From positions 16,508,211 through 16,572,210 of the forward strand of contig CM075104.1 in assembly GCA_037576195.1 (NCBI GenBank): DNA of 64,000 nucleotides, read 5' to 3'. The notes beneath the pieces were generated by a model that was given only the letters and a program-made list of their open reading frames with translations, was not told the DNA's origin and did not search any database. Made by a program: the position numbers and the translations under genes. Shown piece after piece: positions 21,966 to 32,089 of this stretch. The stretch comes from Phytoseiulus persimilis (Eukaryota; Arthropoda; Arachnida; Mesostigmata; Phytoseiidae). Within the stretch, counting starts at the first letter, position 1, and each line of letters opens with the position of its first letter.

Positions 21966-21971
21966 AATAAA
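21966..21971 (+). promoter_or_regulatory. Poly(A) signal AATAAA, THEM6-like gene
   Basis: Canonical hexamer about 500 bp after the stop at 21467, on the gene's strand. It faces the signal of the convergent phosphatase gene 44 bp further on. Confidence 0.5.
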
Positions 21972-22014
21972 CCGCATCCGGGAGAAGGAACTGACTGCTT
22001 CTAACGAACTGCTT

Positions 22015-22020
22015 TTTATT
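22015..22020 (-). promoter_or_regulatory. Poly(A) signal AATAAA (minus), acid phosphatase gene
   Basis: TTTATT on the plus strand is AATAAA on the minus strand, 114 bp beyond the phosphatase stop codon. Cleavage 10-30 bp further on would fall at about 21985-22005. Confidence 0.55.
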
Positions 22021-22133
22021 GTTTGTTGGGCTGTTAGATAAATCATAGGAGCATACACGAGCCACACTCCGATCTTCTGCTGGCCTCTTCCGGTCCACGA
22101 TTACGGTAGACTTGAACCACGGAGCGAGATGCC

Positions 22134-23541
22134 TCAGATCTTGGCGTCCGATCCGAAGTAACCACAATTCGTCAAGTTGAGTTCGGATCGATAGGAATTC
22201 CGCATCAGTGAGATGATTTGCGGAAGTTCGCTGATCTCGGTGGTGCCATTATAAACTTTCAAGTACTCTGCCGGTTTATACTTCCAATCCGTCGTGACGC
22301 CCTCGCTCATCCGAATGGCGACTCGGTAGCCGCCATGATCCTTCCAAAGTTCAAATGCTATCGCTGCAAGGGGGTCGGCGGCTTTGTCTCTGTGGCCTAG
22401 AGCTCGTATAACGGAAAGGAGATTCAAGTCATGGAACGAAAACAGGGAGAGCTTCGAAGTCGAGGTTTTCTCTGCCGCCTTCTCGAGCTCATCTGCGATC
22501 CCGTTCATAAGATAGTGGGCGTAGTACGGAGCCATGACATTTATACTGATGTCGAGCAGGTACAGTCGAGCGAATTCCCGAGTTTTCGGATACCGGAACA
22601 TCCAGTGGTCTTTGCTTGTGAATACGTTGAAATAGTCCAGCGCTAGAAACCCCTCCATGTACGCCATGTAGAAGAAGTTCACACTCTCGTTGTAGAGCGA
22701 AGTCTGGAAGGCCCCGAGAGGGATGATTATTTCGATATAATTATGTTCCCAAGGAATCGATCTCGACAGTAGTTCATTGTGGGGGCCGCAGCACTGTTCG
22801 CTTTGGAGCCAGAACCCGCAGAACAGCTCTTGGGAGATATCAAACGTGGAATCCTCACCTGAGCTTTGAGAAAATCTACATAATCTCCAACAGTACGGAA
22901 ACCTTCCTCAGCGTGAATCGAGTCCGGGATCTGGAACGCGGGGTCGTAGTCCCGAGTGATATGACGCATATTCCCGCAATTTTCGACGTATTTGTCGTGG
23001 CCCCGGGGCGGCATGCGAACCGCGACTTGACTCCGTGGCAGGTCGTCCGGTGAAGGGTACCACGTATCCACGACCATGGAAATCGTTTCATGGCATCGAT
23101 CAGCTTGGGAACTCCTCGCGTTCACCTCGTTCAGATCGCCTGTCGGAACCAGGAAAGACCTAGTGTTGAGAATCAGCGCCACGCCTGACCGAGGCCTCAA
23201 AATCTGTCCAAGGCTGGCTCACCCTTCAAGAAATCCTTGTACCATTCTCTCCAAACGAGAGTCGCGTTGCGCGTTGCTATGAGCCCCTCCCGAGTGCTCC
23301 GCTCTACGCCACGAGGGAACAACTCAGGTCGTAGGAGAGAGTCGTTCGGCGGGAAAACACGCGGCGCTCGAACAGTGTGCCGGAACAGTAGAGCGACATG
23401 CTGGAGTTCAGGACTCGGTGCAGTCAGCTCAGTGGCGGCGTCCAATCGAGCCGATGGAGGTTTCGGCTCTTGGTTCGCAGAGGAGGAGGAGCCGGTTTTG
23501 TCGAAAACGAGGATGAGCCCAACGATCACTGCAGAATTCAT
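22134..23541 (-). CDS. Histidine acid phosphatase, three exons
   Basis: Branch 2 histidine phosphatase, related to lysosomal/prostatic acid phosphatase, hydrolysing phosphomonoesters. Exons on the minus strand: 23541-23223, 23139-22859 and 22703-22134; phases 1 and 0, all GT-AG, 389 residues. Exon 1 has a short hydrophobic N-terminus (AVIVGLILVF, a possible signal or anchor) and LLFRHTVRAPRVFPPND, the nucleophile motif. Exon 2 has EVNARSSQADRCHET, aligning with the Arg-Ser-Thr substrate-binding region, and the conserved W-Y-P-S-P. Exon 3 has KLSLFSFHDLNLL, with the proton-donor His-Asp, and FELWKDHGGYRVAIRM. The nearly invariant Gly of RHG is Thr here; the catalytic His and Arg remain. The His-Asp motif reads FHD rather than the usual AHD. 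Confidence 0.88.
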
Positions 23542-24930
23542 CGAGACCGATCCGAGTTGGTTACTCTCTCAATGAACCCTTGGAAAACTGACAACAACAA
23601 CGAGCGGAATTGAAGGCACTTACGACAGACGATGACAACACTTGGGAGAACTACTCGAGTGCTCATTTCGAGCAGATTGATCTCACTTGCCTCTCGCGGG
23701 CGGCCGCAGCGGTGACTGTTGTAGCAATGGCGGCGGTGAGCCTTTCATCCGACTGGCTACACATGTGACTGGATCTTTCGGGCGTTCCTTCCTAACTCGA
23801 AGGGAATCTGCGGCAGAGCACACCGCGAACGCTACATGAGGATCATCAGCATCCTGCAACTAGGAGCAATTTATGACCCCTGTTGAAAGAGTGAGCAAAA
23901 CGTAATCCTCATTCGACCGGCCGTTGAAAGCGGTGGAGCGCGTTCTCCGCTACCGTGGCCCATTCCATCAGCAGCGTTGGGCTCTTTCGGACAACGGATG
24001 CAGCCGATGGTCCTAACGAGAGTTGAAAGAATCGGAAAGGCCATCCAATAAGGTCAGGATAAAAGATAATCCATGCACAGGTTGACATCCGCGCAAAAAA
24101 GAATCGGGAGCCCACGTTGATGTTTTGAGGGAAGTACCGACGCCGCTCTTGAGTTGCTCGAGAGGAACGGTCGCATGATTTATCCGTTACGGGTCCTCTG
24201 GGAAAACTTGCGAAGACCGAAATTTTCTGCTATAAGTTACAAATAAGAGAACAGTCTCATCACACGGAAGAATGTAGTCTCCGTTAGAAGTTCAAAGCCA
24301 GCAGTCGATGCTGCTTCAAAGGACTCAGGATTGGTTGGCCATGACCGTGGTGGAGGGATTCCAAACTCTGCCCTCACACCCACTAGGAGTCATCGAGATT
24401 CATGCTCCCTCGGCTGGAAATCGTACAGACATCTTTGCAGCTCGAGGAACTCAAGCGGTCGACGACGGTCCACAGCCACCTTTTAGGAGGGCGAGATTTT
24501 TCTTCCAATAGCAGGCACGGTCTCGCAGAGCCTGAAGCAGCATCCAGTTGTTTTTTCCTTTCGGGAGTTTCTTTTGTCGGAGTCCGCACCCGTGAACACG
24601 CCGAAGATCAGTGGCTTCGTTGGTGGAATGATACTTGAGAGAGTTCCGGTCTTCTTTGCCAGCGCCATCGGGAAGGAGGAAGTCTGAGTAACGTTTCGGA
24701 GGAAAAAAGTTTGCTGTGAGCACAGTGCCTTCAAGTTCCCGTAAATGACGCTGAGAGGACTCGATAGCCGGACTGGAGCGGAAATGATTATTTCTACAAA
24801 ACCATGCATTTTTTGTCTGTCGAAGCCGATCTCATCCGTGCACATGCTCTGCTGCCGCAATCAGTGTCGCTATCAGCCGTGTCTTCCTCAGAAATGGAGG
24901 CTCACCACTGACGACAAGATAGCCAATTTC
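23542..24930. other. No gene recognised
   Basis: Probable upstream region of the phosphatase gene, then sequence of unknown nature. A minus-strand frame of 125 codons at 24483-24860 reads DEIGFDRQKMHGFVEIII near its start and could be a remnant transposase or an exon, but I recognise no domain. Confidence 0.4.
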
Positions 24931-24936
24931 CGTTGA

Positions 24937-25757
24937 CTACCCGGCGTCGGCCGACAAAGCTGACCAGCAAGTTGAGCGTCCGTTTTGAGTCATGAGGGGG
25001 TGACTCTCGTCCTGCACATCTTCACTGACTCGGGGGAAGAGTCTTGAGAGTGCCTGGGTTGCCACCGCAATTTGTTCCCCGTCGACTCGTATATCGATTG
25101 AGGAAGGCGGGGGCTTGCGTCCGTTGAGAAAGATGGCCAACGATTTTTGTGGCGCCATGCGCGGGCCTTTATCCGACATCAAAGATGAGATGTAAGCGAG
25201 ACTCTCATCCGCATACATCTGCAAGAGGTTGGTATCCGGCTCGGTGATCAGCAGGGCCAGATCGTCGGCGTAGGCCAAGGTGACGGAGTTTCGAGGGAGC
25301 CGAATTCCAAGAACGCCGTCGAAAGCTACGTTCCACAGTATCGGCCCCAAGATCGAGCCCAGCGGCACGCCCGCGTAGACTCGCGACGTCTGTCCTTCGA
25401 ATATGTTGCTGCGATACCGTAGGTACGAGCTCAGAACTCGTCTGAGGTATGGGGAAATCTCAGAGTCCTGGAGAGCGTCATTGACTGCGCCCCAACTGAT
25501 GGTGTTGAAAGCGTTCCTCACATCCAAGAGGATGGGGCGGCGCCGGGGGTCAACTTCTCTTCACGCGTTCGCCGTCTCGAGGACTTTCTTCACGGCCATC
25601 AAGGTCGTTCGCCCTGCCCGGAAGCCGAACTGATGCTCTGCTGCCTTTGAGCTCGTGCTCAGGCAGCTTATGGGTCGGAATTCCAAGGGGCCCGTGCCCC
25701 CGTGTTTTGGCACGAGAAGAAAGCCCTGCCTCTTTCCAATTCAATCACCTCATCGGA
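24937..25757 (-). pseudogene. Non-LTR retrotransposon reverse transcriptase fragment (R1/I type)
   Basis: Read on the minus strand: EFRPISCLSTSSK, then EHQFGFRAGRTTLMAVKKVL, an in-frame TGA near 25554, LLDVRNAFNTISWGAVNDAL, GVPLGSILGPILWNVAF, the catalytic LAYADDLALLI, and MAPQKSLAIFLNGRKPP. These are reverse-transcriptase motifs of the R1/I LINE group in order. About 20 residues are missing between the RPISCL and HQFGFR motifs. Upstream the element is cut off at about 25757, where the 45-bp array begins; downstream it ends at a stop at 24937. A dead, 5'-truncated copy. Confidence 0.82.
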
Positions 25758-26550
25758 ATTCAAATAGTATGGTCAGGTCGATCCAGGAATCACTCCCATA
25801 GAGCCCGGGGAGAATGGTTAGACTCACAATCGAATCAGCTCCATAGTTTCGAGGAGGATAGTCAGATGGACTCTAGAATCACCCCCATGGACTTCAGAAA
25901 GAAGGGTCAGATGGACACCGGAATCAGCCCCCTTAGATTCCGGGAAGTATGGTCGGATCGATCCGTGATTACTTCCACTCCGAAAAAAGTGATCAGATCG
26001 ACGCCGTTAGCACTCCTTCTTCAAGGTATGGTTGGATCGACCCGGGAATAACCTCCACAGACACCTGAAGATATGGTCAGATCGACCCTAGAATAACCTC
26101 CATTGACTTCAAAAGTTATGGTCTGATCGACCTTGAAATAATCTCAACAGACACCCAAAAGTATGGCCAGATCGACCCGGGAATAACCTCAATAAACCTC
26201 AAAAAGTATGGTCGGATGAATCCAAGAATCATCTTTAAGACCCGGAAAAGTTTGGTCAGTTTTGACCCGAAATCACCCTCAGACTCGGGAAAGTTTGGTC
26301 TGATTAGTCCCAGAATCACCCTCCCAGACTCTGAGAATGTGTTCAGATTGCTCCCAGATTCGCCCTCTCAAACTCAGAAAATTATGGTGGGGGAGTCCCG
26401 GAACCATGCCTCCGGACTTGGAAAAGTATGGGTCAGATTGGTCCCGGACTCACCCCTCCAGGTTCGGGAAAGTATTGCCAGATTGGTCCCGGAACCACGC
26501 TTCGGGACTTGGAAAAGTATGGTCAGATTGGTCCCGGAATCAACCCCATA
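25757..26550 (+). repeat. 45-bp minisatellite array 3
   Basis: About 17-18 diverged monomers with 'TATGGTCAGATCGACCC', 'GGAATAACCTCCACAGAC' and, near the right end, 'CCCGGACTCACCCCTCCAGG'. Monomers to the right are closer to array 1, those to the left closer to array 2. The orientation is opposite to array 1. Confidence 0.85.
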
Positions 26551-26605
26551 TATTCTAGAAGGAGTGCGGATAAACTGACAGACGAAGCCCATCATATGCA
26601 GTTAG
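26551..26605 (+). repeat. Conserved tail of 45-bp array 3
   Basis: Contains 'TATATTCTAGAAGGAGTGCG', then 'GATAAACTGACAGACGAAGC'. The same tail follows arrays 1 and 2. Confidence 0.75.
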
Positions 26606-26718
26606 GATGCGCATGATGGCGCACTTTGAAAACAAGCGAAGGAACAGACAGGCAGGTCGTTCGGGGGTGGACCACCCGACCATTCCTGAAGTGCTTCCAT
26701 CTCCCGCAAAAAGATTCG

Positions 26719-27960
26719 TTAAGGGGGGATGTTCACACAAAATCGGACACACATTTCTGCTTGTGGCATGAGTCGAAGCAGGTCAGGCCCCTCTAGCATC
26801 CGGAACAAACCGGACCTCGATATCTGCTCCAGTTTTCTAGTTATCCACTATTTTGTTCAAATCGTCTAGATATTCCGTATCGGGTCGCGTAGAACCGAGA
26901 AGCGAAGCTCTGATGTTCACTTCATCAGGCACCGACATCTTTTATGAGCCGCGGAAACGAATACCATCCTCAGGGAGCATCCACGTTTTCGAAATAACCC
27001 GCGTCAACAAACTCCTCTCGCTTGTGGAATGCGATTATTCTTTGGGCCGACAGTCTGCACTTCGCGCGTGAGATGAGCCACCGAGACTGGTCCAGGGACT
27101 CGGATTCCCAACGAGAATCAGTTTCTAGTCGAGCACCGCGGCCGAAGGAACGGTCCGGCAGCCGAGCAAAAGATCTTCACTGCTCTTTATCCGAGAACAT
27201 GGAAGATATTTTACCGATGGCTCCGAGAGTCGGATTTCAGGAATATTTTCCGGCTCGGAACCCGAAAGTTTCAGTTCAGTTCCGAGAGGAATTCATCAGC
27301 TTCATTCCAAAACAAGATTGAAGTCTCCAGCTGGTTCTGGTGCCGAGGAATGGGGTCAGAACCGGGAGGCATCGAGAGAGACCGAAGAGGGCGGGAGACT
27401 TTGGTCAGACCAGGTCCACCGTTTCCCTGATTTCTACTCGTGAGAGTCATCGATTTTGAAGCGGTTTGTTTCAATTTGTTGCTGAGAATAAGGCGCTTGG
27501 AGGAACTAGAATTATGGGGATCGGACCTGTCCTCTTGGAGAAATCGATTTCAAAACACCTCATCAGCTCTGATCCCGATAGTTCTAGTTCATCTCCGAGA
27601 GGAATCAATCACCTGCATTTCAAAACAAGATTGAGGGTTTCTAGCTGGTTCAGGTGCCGAGAAATCAGGTGAAAACCACAAGAAATGGCGAGCCTCCGGT
27701 GATCACTAACTTCGAGGCTCGACTCGTCGGAATCGTGCCCCGGCTCTGATTTTTTCGGTATGTGTATATCAATTTTTTTCATGGTTCTCGGAGCCGAATC
27801 GCCATCGTTCCAGTTCAATATGAGGAGCACGGAACTATCCACCGTCCCGAAAAATAAACAGCCTTCTACCTCATCCTGGCGGGGAAAAATCGGGGCAAAA
27901 CCGCGAAATATAAACGCTTTCCCCCCAAAAGGAAGAAAACGAACAGGGGGTTCTATCTCG
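26719..27960 (+). mobile_element. TTAA-flanked G-rich element, copy 1 (right end missing)
   Basis: Starts after TTAA (26719-26722) with GGGGGGATGTTCACACAAAA. It aligns along its length with copy 2 at 30737-32085, including 'CCTCTACCTCATCCTGGCG'-type segments near 27855. Alignment fades near 27960 and no right terminus is visible. An internal stretch containing 'TTCCAAAACAAGATTGAAGTC' near 27304-27330 recurs near 27617-27640, an internal duplication. No transposase is seen. Confidence 0.65.
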
Positions 27961-28325
27961 GCGAGTGTCTTTCCCGTGGAACTTGAAACTCCTTGGGATG
28001 CCGCTGCCTCCAACAATAGCGGGTTTCGAAATTGCCGCTTCCTGAGAATAATGGGGGAGCCCACGTCATTCAGTTCCTCCGTGAGATTTCTGACTTTATC
28101 ACCTGCTTGTTTTGCACTCAAACTTGGGAACAACTCTCCCCGAATAATATCAAACTATATTCCTTCTCGAATATGTTTGCGTTGAGGTGATTCCGTTCAC
28201 CATGCATCCGAGAGACGGGGCGATGTGTTCTTATTGCTTTGTTTGGGGAGCAGTGTCCAGCCAAATGGCGTTCCTCCATGGAAGCAGGATATCCGATCAG
28301 AAGCTCACTGCCAGATCTCTTCCAT
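27961..28325. other. No gene recognised
   Basis: Sequence between the element copy and the next candidate exon; short frames only. Confidence 0.35.
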
Positions 28326-30711
28326 TCACCTAGAGCTGCTCGGTGGGAACCCAGATATGAGAGGAACCCTGACACTTTCCGCTTCGACGTTCGCATGCAG
28401 CTGCACGCGGAAGGCATCCTTTCGTGTTATGGCGTTCCTAGTGGAAGCAGCTCCGTCTCGTGGCTTCACCGATTCAAGCTTGAATGCATCGACGATAGTC
28501 GAGACACGTTTCGGATGTGGAGAAAAAGTAGAAGAGGAGGGCGATGTACACCCTCCCATGATTTCCGAAACCTTCGCACGATGGGAAGCTGAAGAATCGA
28601 CTTTCGACAGCTCTGATGATGTATTATCATTTACCATTGATCGAAGGTCGCGGAAAGTATTACCTACTTTTCCTCGCTGATGGGCACTGCTTCGGAAACG
28701 CTCTCGATCGTTTTCCGGACCAATCATAGGCTCGGCGTAACATCGAAAGGATCATCGGGATCTCATACGGTTTCACCCGGATTGATTCGACTGGAATCGC
28801 ATTTTGCCGACTTAGACCTGTTCGGAAACGATGGATACTCTTCACTTGATGGGGATGTGTCGGAAAACGTTTGCGGAACAGACATGGACTATCATGTCTG
28901 TCCATGGAACAACAGACATTCGTCTGTTCCACAACTCCTTCGATGACCGTCCGTTATGATCAGCAGAGACCGGAATTTTGAGGATGGGCCTTGAAATCAT
29001 GGGATATTTGAAGATATTGGCGTGGTATGCTTTCATGGAGAATCTCAATTCCGGCTGATAAGAAGTCGCGATTCGGAAACTCGGAATCCGATTACACTTG
29101 TTGAAACGGGCGATGGGAGGAGGGCAGGCATTGCAGAAGATCCGACGCCAATCGCCTCGAGGCATATTCAATCCCAATCACTGACCAGAGAGAGCTCGTT
29201 GTGTTGAGTACCAGATGAGATCAGTTATTCTTCACCGTCAACTTGACGCATACATTCGTGTGTTTCATCGAAGGCAGCTTGCTGTTTATCGCTTAGCGGC
29301 GCGGTGAATTTGTCCATTCGACCTGCAGTTCAGAAAGTTCAAACGACCCTATTGATTATTGAAGTAGTCGATGGGTATCTCAATTGTTTTCGAGCAGTAT
29401 GTGCGGGTCGAGCATCTGGGTCGAGAAAGAACTTGGGGCGTGGGCACGTATACGATAGCACCTCGGATGCGATCGGATGAGGGAGAACGCGAAACTCACC
29501 TGCATGCAATCCCTAAACTTCTCTTTCTCCTCTTTATTGTTGATGATGTCTCCTTTGCCCACCTGCATTTCATTGACATCGGTAGGATGGACTGCATATA
29601 TTTCTCCACGACTTTCTCACCAGCATTCTTACTGATATGCTCGAGACACGGTCTCATATTCTCGACTTTTTCCTTGAAGAATCAGCAAATATTATTAATG
29701 AGTGATGGCGCTCTCGTTCACTGGATTCGAGTCTGAGAACGAGGCTCCCCGCTCGGACCGAGAAATCGGCAGGTTCGTTCCAACTCCCGAAGGAAATAGC
29801 TCATTAGACGGTCTCGGAAGTTGAGGCAAACGAGCAGGACCAAAAACCCCGCGTACCTTGATTTGAGCACCCTGATCTGGAGGCACAACCTTGTCGACGA
29901 CTTTCAGGAAGACTCCCAAGATTTTGTCCACATCTCCGGAGACCCATATATCTTTCTGGAAACTGATGACCACCAGAGCAAGAATGGGAAACCTCATTTC
30001 GCGAACGCTCTCCTTGATATACCCTGGAAGCTCTAATGCGCTTTATATATGCAGTACAAGCCTTGGCTGGTCAAACTCCGCATTCCTCATGAGTTATAAT
30101 ATTTCCCCAGCTGTCAGTCATGAGTCGTAGATCCTCATGGCAGCAAGTGCCTTGTGTGCGAGGGTCGCTCGAATCATCGCTGCTCCGTGTTGCAGAGAAA
30201 GGTGTTCACACCTCGTTTGTCAAAATAATGCATCAGGAAATCTTTCCATCCTGACTCCGAGCACGAGCCAGAGAAGATTGATCACTCACCCGGAGCTTCC
30301 GAGGCGGCGGGCGAGCACCTGACCGGTGCCAAATCATAGCAGGAAGTTGGTGGGTGCCACAAATCCACACGAATTCGGGAGGAATTCCATAGTTCGTGGG
30401 GAGCGGTCCGATCGCTACTCCCAGAATGAGCTCATCCTGTTCCATGCCCGGATATTATCACAACTGAGCTCTCAGCATGTTGCCTACTTTTTTCAAGTTA
30501 ACTCTCGAGTTGGATCCCGATTGAGCTCCACCTGCGTTCGGCTGAACAGGCCGATGAAACGAGGCTCGATTTAATCGGAATAGCTCCGAAGGAATTTCTC
30601 CTCTCGTCAACAGATCATCTACGAGATGACGGGGAACACTGAGTGGGTGGAAATTCCGCGGAGCCAACGTGTGTGTTCCGGAACTCATCTTCTTTGGGTT
30701 TCTATTGGCTG
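28326..30711 (-). CDS. Candidate multi-exon gene, unidentified
   Basis: Several minus-strand stretches have good splice borders and protein-like composition. 30711-30532: an exon containing RHLVDDLLTRGEIPSELFRL, ending in donor GTGGAG, phase 1. 30023-29857: acceptor CTTCCAG, donor GTACGC, encoding YIKESVREMRFPILALVVIS and DVDKILGVFLKVVDKVVPP, phase 1 in and 0 out. 29672-29563: encoding EKVENMRPCLEHISKNAGEK, phase 0 in. A Ser-rich final segment ends at a stop at 28326. A frame at 30445-30310 may supply the exon between the first two. The last two numbered exons join in phase; the links to the first and the final segment are unproven. I do not recognise the family. Confidence 0.33.
28873..28931. 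repeat. Compound hairpin
   Basis: Nested inverted repeats: GGAACAGAC pairs with GTCTGTTCC at the outside, and CAGACATG pairs with CATGTCTG inside. The whole could fold as a cruciform of about 58 bp. Function unknown. Confidence 0.7.
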
Positions 30712-30732
30712 CTGCTCAGAGAGATTGAGTTC

Positions 30733-32089
30733 TTAAGGGGGGATGTTCACTAAAAATCGGGAAAAATCGCGTTTCCTGTTGTGGCATGGTTCGATGCAGG
30801 ACAGGCCCCTCTGGTATCCAAAACAAATCGGACCTCGATATCTGTCTTAGATTCCTAGATATCAACCATTTTGTTCATATCATCTGGATGTGTCATGTTA
30901 GGTTCGTGAAGAACTATCAAGCGAAGCTCTGATGTTCACCTCGTTCAGGCGGGGGAACCGTTTTCGATCCGCGGAAACAAATACCATTAGTGGGGAGCAT
31001 CTACGTTCTCGAAATCACCCGCTTCAACAACTTCTGCCGCTGGGTGGGAATGCGTTCATTCTTTAAGCTGACAGTCTGCTCCGCGCGCGCAGTGAGACGG
31101 GCCGGAGTCGAGCTGGCCGGGGAGACGGCACACGTCGATCGTTGTCATTCTCTATCGTGGAAAATGAGACACGGTGAACCTTCCGGCGACTCGAATTCCG
31201 GGATAGGGTCAGAGCCGAGGGGAGAAACGCGGCCGACGAAACGGCGCGAAGCAGGCCGAATGGGCAGAGAACGTCGGTCAAATCAGGTCCGCCATTTCCC
31301 TGATTTCTCCTATTGGGAGTCATCGATTTTGAGGCGGCTTGTTTCTATTTGTTGCTGATGAATGTGGCTCTTAAATGAACTAGAATTGAAGGAATCAAAA
31401 ATTTTCCTCTCCTCGGACCCCGATAGTTCTAGTTCATCTCCGAGAGAAATTCCTCACCTAGATTTCAAAACAAGATTGAAGTCACTAGCTGGTTCTGGTG
31501 CCGAGAAATCAGGTGAAAACCACCGGAAATGGCGAGCCCTCACTTCGATGGTCACAAACTTCAAGGCTCGATTTCTCGGAATCGTATTTCGGCGCCATTC
31601 CCGACCACCATTTCCCTGATATCTCCGCGCCAGGTGCATCGATTTCGATAAAAAAAAATTTCAAACGTAGCTCATGCACGTGGGAATTAAGTGAACTAGA
31701 ATGATGGCGAACGCAAGCGGGGCCTCCGAAAAATTCGTCATCAGCCAAATGTTGATTCTTCCAGCATCTTGATCTTGAATTTTTTTATGGTTCTCGGGGC
31801 AGGATTGCCACCCTTCTAGTTCAGTATGAGGAGCACAAAATTATCTACCGTTCAAAAAAAAGAACAGCCCTCTACCTCATCCTGGCGAGGAAAGATCAGG
31901 GCAAAACCGCGAAATCCAGACTATTTTTCCGCCAGAGAAGAAAACGAAGTTGAGTCTCAATTTTTTTTTCCTGAATAGTTTGAAGCTTCCTACATTCGGG
32001 GGTCACTTCAGATAGTTTCTAGCTGCCACAGAAGAGAAGATACAGGCCGCGGAAGCAGATATAGTGTTTTAGTGAACATCCCCCCTTAA
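30733..32089 (+). mobile_element. TTAA-flanked G-rich element, copy 2 (complete)
   Basis: TTAA at 30733-30736 and 32086-32089 flank a 1349-bp element. The left end is GGGGGGATGTTCACTAAAA, and the right end is its exact 19-base inverse. A TTAA duplication is the signature of the piggyBac superfamily, though a G-rich terminus is unusual for it. The interior carries only short frames and no transposase, so it is non-autonomous. It lies directly upstream of the candidate minus-strand exon at 30711. Confidence 0.82.
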
